Source: Sphingomonadaceae bacterium (GTDB lineage Bacteria > Pseudomonadota > Alphaproteobacteria > Sphingomonadales > Sphingomonadaceae). From it: a DNA stretch of 57,403 nt. Both the position numbers and the translations under genes were made by a program. The notes beneath the pieces are model-generated. The model worked only from the letters and a program-made list of their open reading frames with translations. It had not been told where the DNA came from and did not search any database. This document shows, piece after piece, positions 54,695-57,403 of this stretch (its first letter is position 1; the number at the start of each line of letters is the position of its first letter). Location: contig CANJBY010000012.1 in the NCBI GenBank assembly GCA_947472735.1, positions 1 through 57,403 of the forward strand, read 5' to 3'.

Positions 54695-55308
54695 GGGCGG
54701 GACACAGGAAGCTTCGCATCAGGCGCACGTCCGTAAAGCGGGCGAACCTCGTCCATCAGCCATGTCTCGTCGAGCAGTCCGAAACTGCGGGCATCCGGCA
54801 GGACGAATAGCCCCTCGCCAAACCCGCGCAGGCTGACCAGGCGTTCGGCAACGCTGCCGGCAATCAGTTGTTCGCCGCGTTCCGCTGCCGCCTCAGGAGC
54901 AAGCGACGCAAGCGGCTCAGCACTGCGTCCGCCGGTGGTGAAAGGCTGGATGAACCATTCACCGTGCCCGCCGGACATCGCCACGCAAAGGGGCACGGCG
55001 CCTTTTATCCCGCGAGCCATCGCCGCAACGAGCGCCAGAGTGGTATATCCCTGCAACTTGGCGCCCCAGGCAAAAGCCAGCGCCCGCGCCGCAGCGACCC
55101 CGACCCGGACTCCGGTGAAGCTGCCCGGCCCGAGCGACACCGCGATTCGATCGCTCTGTCCGCGCCCGGGAAGCCGACCGATCATCGGCACCAGCGCCTC
55201 GGCATGTCCGCGACCCAGCACCGCGTAATCACTGCCCATCAGCTCATCATTGTCGAACAGCGCGACCGAGCAGGCCTCCGTCGCGCAATCGATCACCAGC
55301 GTGCGCAT
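54691..55308 (-). CDS. tsaB: tRNA N6-threonylcarbamoyladenosine synthesis protein TsaB
   Basis: A 205-residue actin-like ATPase-fold protein that scaffolds TsaD/TsaE for t6A modification of tRNA. MRTLVIDCATEACSVALF (1-18), GRGHAEALVPMI, and VSLGPGSFTGVRVGVAAARALA are the family motifs. It is 18 nt downstream of the nitroreductase gene and coupled to rimI. Confidence 0.93.
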   Translation of the reverse strand: MRTLVIDCATEACSVALFDNDELMGSDYAVLGRGHAEALVPMIGRLPGRGQSDRIAVSLGPGSFTGVRVGVAAARALAFAWGAKLQGYTTLALVAAMARGIKGAVPLCVAMSGGHGEWFIQPFTTGGRSAEPLASLAPEAAAERGEQLIAGSVAERLVSLRGFGEGLFVLPDARSFGLLDETWLMDEVRPLYGRAPDAKLPVSRP

Positions 55309-55326
55309 GCCCCCCGTGCCGCGCGC

Positions 55327-55920
55327 TCAGGTGATCGAGTTGAAAGTGGCGAAATCCGGACGCGGACTGCGTGCGAAGATCGATGCGGGATCGCCATAAC
55401 CCAAGGTCGAAAGCAGTACCGACTTGAGATCGGGTGTATCAGCAAGAAAAGCTTCGTCGACCGCGGCCGGATTGAACCCGGTCATCGGCCCGGTATCCAG
55501 CCCGAGTGCGCGCGTGGCGACAATGAAATAGGCGCCTTGCAGCGTGGTGTTGAGAAAAGCCGAACGTTCACGCAGCGGCTGGTTCTCGACGAACCAGGCG
55601 CGGGCATCGGCGTGAGGGAAAAGCCAGGGCAGCTGCTCGTGGAACTGGGTGTCCATGGCGATGATGACGGAGACCGGGGCGGCGCGCACTTTTGCGGCGT
55701 TTCCGGGACTGACGCACCCGGCCAGCTTCTCCTTGGCCTCAGCGGACGTGCACCAGATCAGCCGTGCCGGCAGCTGGTTGGCACTGGTCGGGCCCATCTT
55801 CATCAGGTCCCAGATCGCGTGGAGCTGCTCGATACTTACCGGCTTGTCGAGGTAGCCATTATAGCTGCGGGCGGTGCGAAAAATCTGATCAAGCGCGGCA
55901 TCGTCAAGTGGCTGGGACAT
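55327..55920 (-). CDS. nitroreductase family protein, RutE/malonic semialdehyde reductase-like
   Basis: A 197-residue FMN-dependent nitroreductase-fold enzyme. ARSYNGYLDKPVS (FMN contact), MKMGPTSANQLPARLIWC and GLDTGPMTGFNPAAVDEAFL resemble RutE, which reduces malonic semialdehyde in uracil breakdown. No other rut genes are present, so the natural substrate could be a different aldehyde or quinone. Between nifU and tsaB on the minus strand. Confidence 0.85.
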   Translation of the reverse strand: MSQPLDDAALDQIFRTARSYNGYLDKPVSIEQLHAIWDLMKMGPTSANQLPARLIWCTSAEAKEKLAGCVSPGNAAKVRAAPVSVIIAMDTQFHEQLPWLFPHADARAWFVENQPLRERSAFLNTTLQGAYFIVATRALGLDTGPMTGFNPAAVDEAFLADTPDLKSVLLSTLGYGDPASIFARSPRPDFATFNSIT

Positions 55921-55950
55921 TCAGGCAATCCTACTGTGTGCGAGAACGCC

Positions 55951-56538
55951 TCAGGCGGCGCGAACCTCGGTAACTTCGGGGACGTAATGCTTGAGCAGCC
56001 CTTCGATCCCGTTCTTGAGCGTGGCGGTCGAGGACGGGCAGCCCGAGCATGCGCCTTGCATCGCCAGATAGACCACGCCTTCGCGGAAGCCGCGATAGAC
56101 GATGTCGCCGCCATCGTTGGCGACGGCCGGGCGAACCCGTGTTTCGATCAGCTCGCGGATCTGCGCAACCACCTCCGCATCCGCCGGATCGTCGCCGTAA
56201 TCCTCGTCGCCTTCGCCCGGTACCGTGATCCCGCTCGCGTCCGGACCAGTGAACAGCGGCGCTTCCGAAACGAAGTGATCGAGTAGCGCGCCGATGACCT
56301 GCGGCTTGAGCGCCGACCAATCCGCTCCTGCTCCCGCCGTGACCGAGACGAAGTCTCGGCCGAAGAACACACCAGAGACGTCCCCCAGAGTGAACAGCGC
56401 TGCGGCCAGGGGCGAGGCCTCCGCCTCCTCCTCTGTGGTGAACTCGCGGGTGCCTGCGGCCATGACCTGCCGTCCGGGCAGGAACTTGAGCGTCGCAGGA
56501 TTGGGCGTGGTTTCGGTTTCGATGAACATGACGGTCAT
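55951..56538 (-). CDS. NifU-type iron-sulfur cluster carrier protein (Nfu)
   Basis: A 195-residue Nfu protein. The N-terminal Nfu_N domain starts MFIETETTPNPATLKFLPG; an acidic linker (about 105-120) leads to the C-terminal NifU domain with RPAVANDGGDIVYRGF and the cluster-binding GACSGCPSSTATLKNGIE. It delivers [4Fe-4S] clusters to target enzymes. Start ATG 56538 with GGGAGG; a second ATG at 56529 is in frame. Plain alphaproteobacterial type. Confidence 0.92.
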   Translation of the reverse strand: MTVMFIETETTPNPATLKFLPGRQVMAAGTREFTTEEEAEASPLAAALFTLGDVSGVFFGRDFVSVTAGAGADWSALKPQVIGALLDHFVSEAPLFTGPDASGITVPGEGDEDYGDDPADAEVVAQIRELIETRVRPAVANDGGDIVYRGFREGVVYLAMQGACSGCPSSTATLKNGIEGLLKHYVPEVTEVRAA

Positions 56539-56597
56539 GTAAGCCTCCCGCGGGGAGGGTCAAGGCCCGGGCATTGAGCGCGCTGCGCCTTCCAGCT

Positions 56598-57104
56598 ATG
56601 GCGCGGCGGATGATTGACCCCCGGTTCGCGCTGCTGCGCCTCGTCCCGCTTCTCGCGATTTTGCCCACCGCGCCGCTGCTGGCCGCAGCGCCGCCGTCTG
56701 GCGGGATCATTCCGCTGCCATTCAATCCCGGCATTCCCGCGGCGCAGCGCACTTGCGCTGCTCGCACCATGTCGGGACTCGGCTATACCGAACTGCGTCC
56801 CGGCACCGGCGTCCACCCGGTGCGAACCGATCGCGTAACCATCAACTACATCGGGTACCTTGCCGCCACGGGAGCGGTGTTCGATCAGGCAATGGGCACG
56901 CCAATGGCGCTGGATCAGGTGATCGACGGCTTTTCCGAAGGCGTGCAACTGGCGTCCAGAGGCGCAGTGATGCGAATCTGTCTTCCGGCTGCGCTGGGAT
57001 ATGGCGCGAGGTCGGTGGGACCAATCCCGGCGAATTCGGACCTCGTCTTCCAGATCGAACTGATCGAGATCGCGGCGCCGGAACCAGATCAGCCGGAGCA
57101 GTAG
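56598..57104 (+). CDS. FKBP-type peptidyl-prolyl isomerase
   Basis: A 168-residue exported PPIase. The N-terminal hydrophobic segment (FALLRLVPLLAILPTAPLLAAA) is a signal peptide or anchor. The FKBP domain (about 60-160) shows VTINYIGYLAATGAVFDQA, VIDGFSEGVQLASRGAVMRICLPAALGYG and SDLVFQIELIEI, the usual active-site strands. Probably assists folding of periplasmic proteins. Start may be the ATG at 56598 (chosen), TTG 56574 or ATG 56610. Divergent from nifU. Confidence 0.87.
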   Translation: MARRMIDPRFALLRLVPLLAILPTAPLLAAAPPSGGIIPLPFNPGIPAAQRTCAARTMSGLGYTELRPGTGVHPVRTDRVTINYIGYLAATGAVFDQAMGTPMALDQVIDGFSEGVQLASRGAVMRICLPAALGYGARSVGPIPANSDLVFQIELIEIAAPEPDQPEQ

Positions 57105-57140
57105 CTACACGACCGATAACCGGCCGAACCGAGCCGAGCC

Positions 57141-57257
57141 ATGATTGCCCTTCGGGGCACACGCTGCTACGCGCAATGCATGGCTGCATGCGACACCTGC
57201 CTTGTCCGCAACCGCGCGATTTGCGCCGCGCTCGACAAGGACGAGATTCACGCCCTG
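57141..57257 (+). pseudogene. Fnr/Crp-type regulator, N-terminal remnant cut by insertion element
   Basis: From ATG 57141 (or ATG 57180) the frame reads MAACDTCLVRNRAICAALDKDEIHAL. The C-x2-C-x7-C cluster and the following CAAL-D-EIHAL are the N-terminus of Fnr/FixK-type regulators, where cysteines can bind an oxygen-sensing iron-sulfur cluster. After HAL (57257) the match ends where the insertion-element end begins; the frame then meets a stop at 57297. The missing cNMP-binding and HTH domains would lie beyond the window, if still present past the element. Confidence 0.7.
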
Positions 57258-57403
57258 TCCGTCGTCACAACATTTGGCACACTTTGCGGCTTAGATTAGC
57301 GGAGTGCGGGCATCGTCAGGGGGTTGATGTTAAGCGGCGATCTTGCGGTGTTGCAAGCGCCGATATTCGATGGTCTGCCGTTTGATCCTTTCGCGCTGTT
57401 TGA
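57256..57403. mobile_element. IS3-family insertion element, one end, partial
   Basis: The terminal sequence TGTCCGTCGTCACAAC followed by ATTTGGCACACTTTGC resembles IS3-family terminal inverted repeats (beginning TGT..., with a TTTGGCACA core) known from alphaproteobacteria, compared from memory. The transposase frame ends at 57330 reading from the right, as expected for an orfB whose 3' end lies near this terminus. The other end is outside the window. Confidence 0.65.
57330..57403 (-). CDS. IS3-family transposase OrfB, C-terminal fragment
   Basis: The last 23 codons and stop of a gene entering from the right edge: KQRERIKRQTIEYRRLQHRK then IAA. This resembles the C-terminus of IS3-family integrase-type transposases, which end in similar Arg/Lys-rich strings after an AYFGR-like motif. 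The catalytic DDE part is outside the window, so family is inferred from this tail and the adjoining terminal repeat. Confidence 0.6.
   Translation of the reverse strand, partial: KQRERIKRQTIEYRRLQHRKIAA

Noticed and set aside
54868..56286. 472-codon plus-strand frame over tsaB, the nitroreductase and nifU
   Set aside because: Spans three well-supported genes on the opposite strand and shows shadow composition.

Overview
The window is a high-GC chromosomal segment of an alphaproteobacterium, most likely order Sphingomonadales (Novosphingobium or a near relative). Supporting signs are a MucR-type zinc-finger regulator, a TonB-dependent receptor, the run coxB / pyrE-pdxJ-acpS-lepB, dense gene packing with ATGA, TGATG and GTGA overlaps, and frequent GTG and TTG starts. 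No rRNA, tRNA or CRISPR array was seen. Assignments rest on motifs and family knowledge read by eye; no database search was run.

Region 1 (1-32.5 kb) is mainly housekeeping. It holds cytochrome c oxidase subunits I (cut by the left edge) and II; pyrE, pdxJ, acpS and lepB; an AI-2E permease, a DUF3089 hydrolase and ruvX; two PaaI-type thioesterases; a siroheme-synthase-like protein; lysA, a small lipoprotein and argH; a TlpA thioredoxin lipoprotein, a GcvA-type LysR regulator, apaG and metZ; a convergent pair of a GT39 mannosyltransferase-like protein and a polyprenyl-phosphate mannose synthase fused to GtrA; leuB, recO, ubiK, tspO, tlyA and ilvE; a PhoX-like protein and a MoeB/ThiF protein; a sirtuin, dapB, nth, a dicarboxylate symporter and dapE. 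Inside it lies an unusual three-gene cassette (7480-9530, minus strand): a 54-residue acidic, cysteine-free peptide followed by two tightly coupled larger proteins of unknown function, one with a His-Asp-His motif. This is the best candidate here for an undescribed system, possibly a peptide-modification cassette.

Region 2 (32.5-51 kb) looks accessory and catabolic. It contains a cupin, a TonB-dependent receptor broken by an apparent 2-nt deletion, a GMC oxidoreductase, an HpaR-like MarR regulator, an EthD-domain protein, a Rieske oxygenase alpha and beta pair without its own reductase, a ketopantoate-reductase-like dehydrogenase, a secreted hydrolase, a benzoylformate-decarboxylase-like enzyme, a SnoaL-fold protein, a complete EmrAB/NodT-type tripartite efflux operon with a divergent TetR regulator and two matching palindromes, a VOC protein and 4-hydroxyphenylpyruvate dioxygenase. 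Together they suggest uptake, oxidation and efflux of an aromatic compound whose identity cannot be read from sequence.

Region 3 (51-57.4 kb) returns to core functions: a c'-type cytochrome with a cytochrome b561, then plsC, fur, mucR, rimI, tsaB, a RutE-like nitroreductase, an Nfu iron-sulfur protein and an FKBP isomerase. At the right edge an IS3-family element begins, and it appears to have cut an Fnr/Crp-type regulator gene after its N-terminal cysteine cluster.
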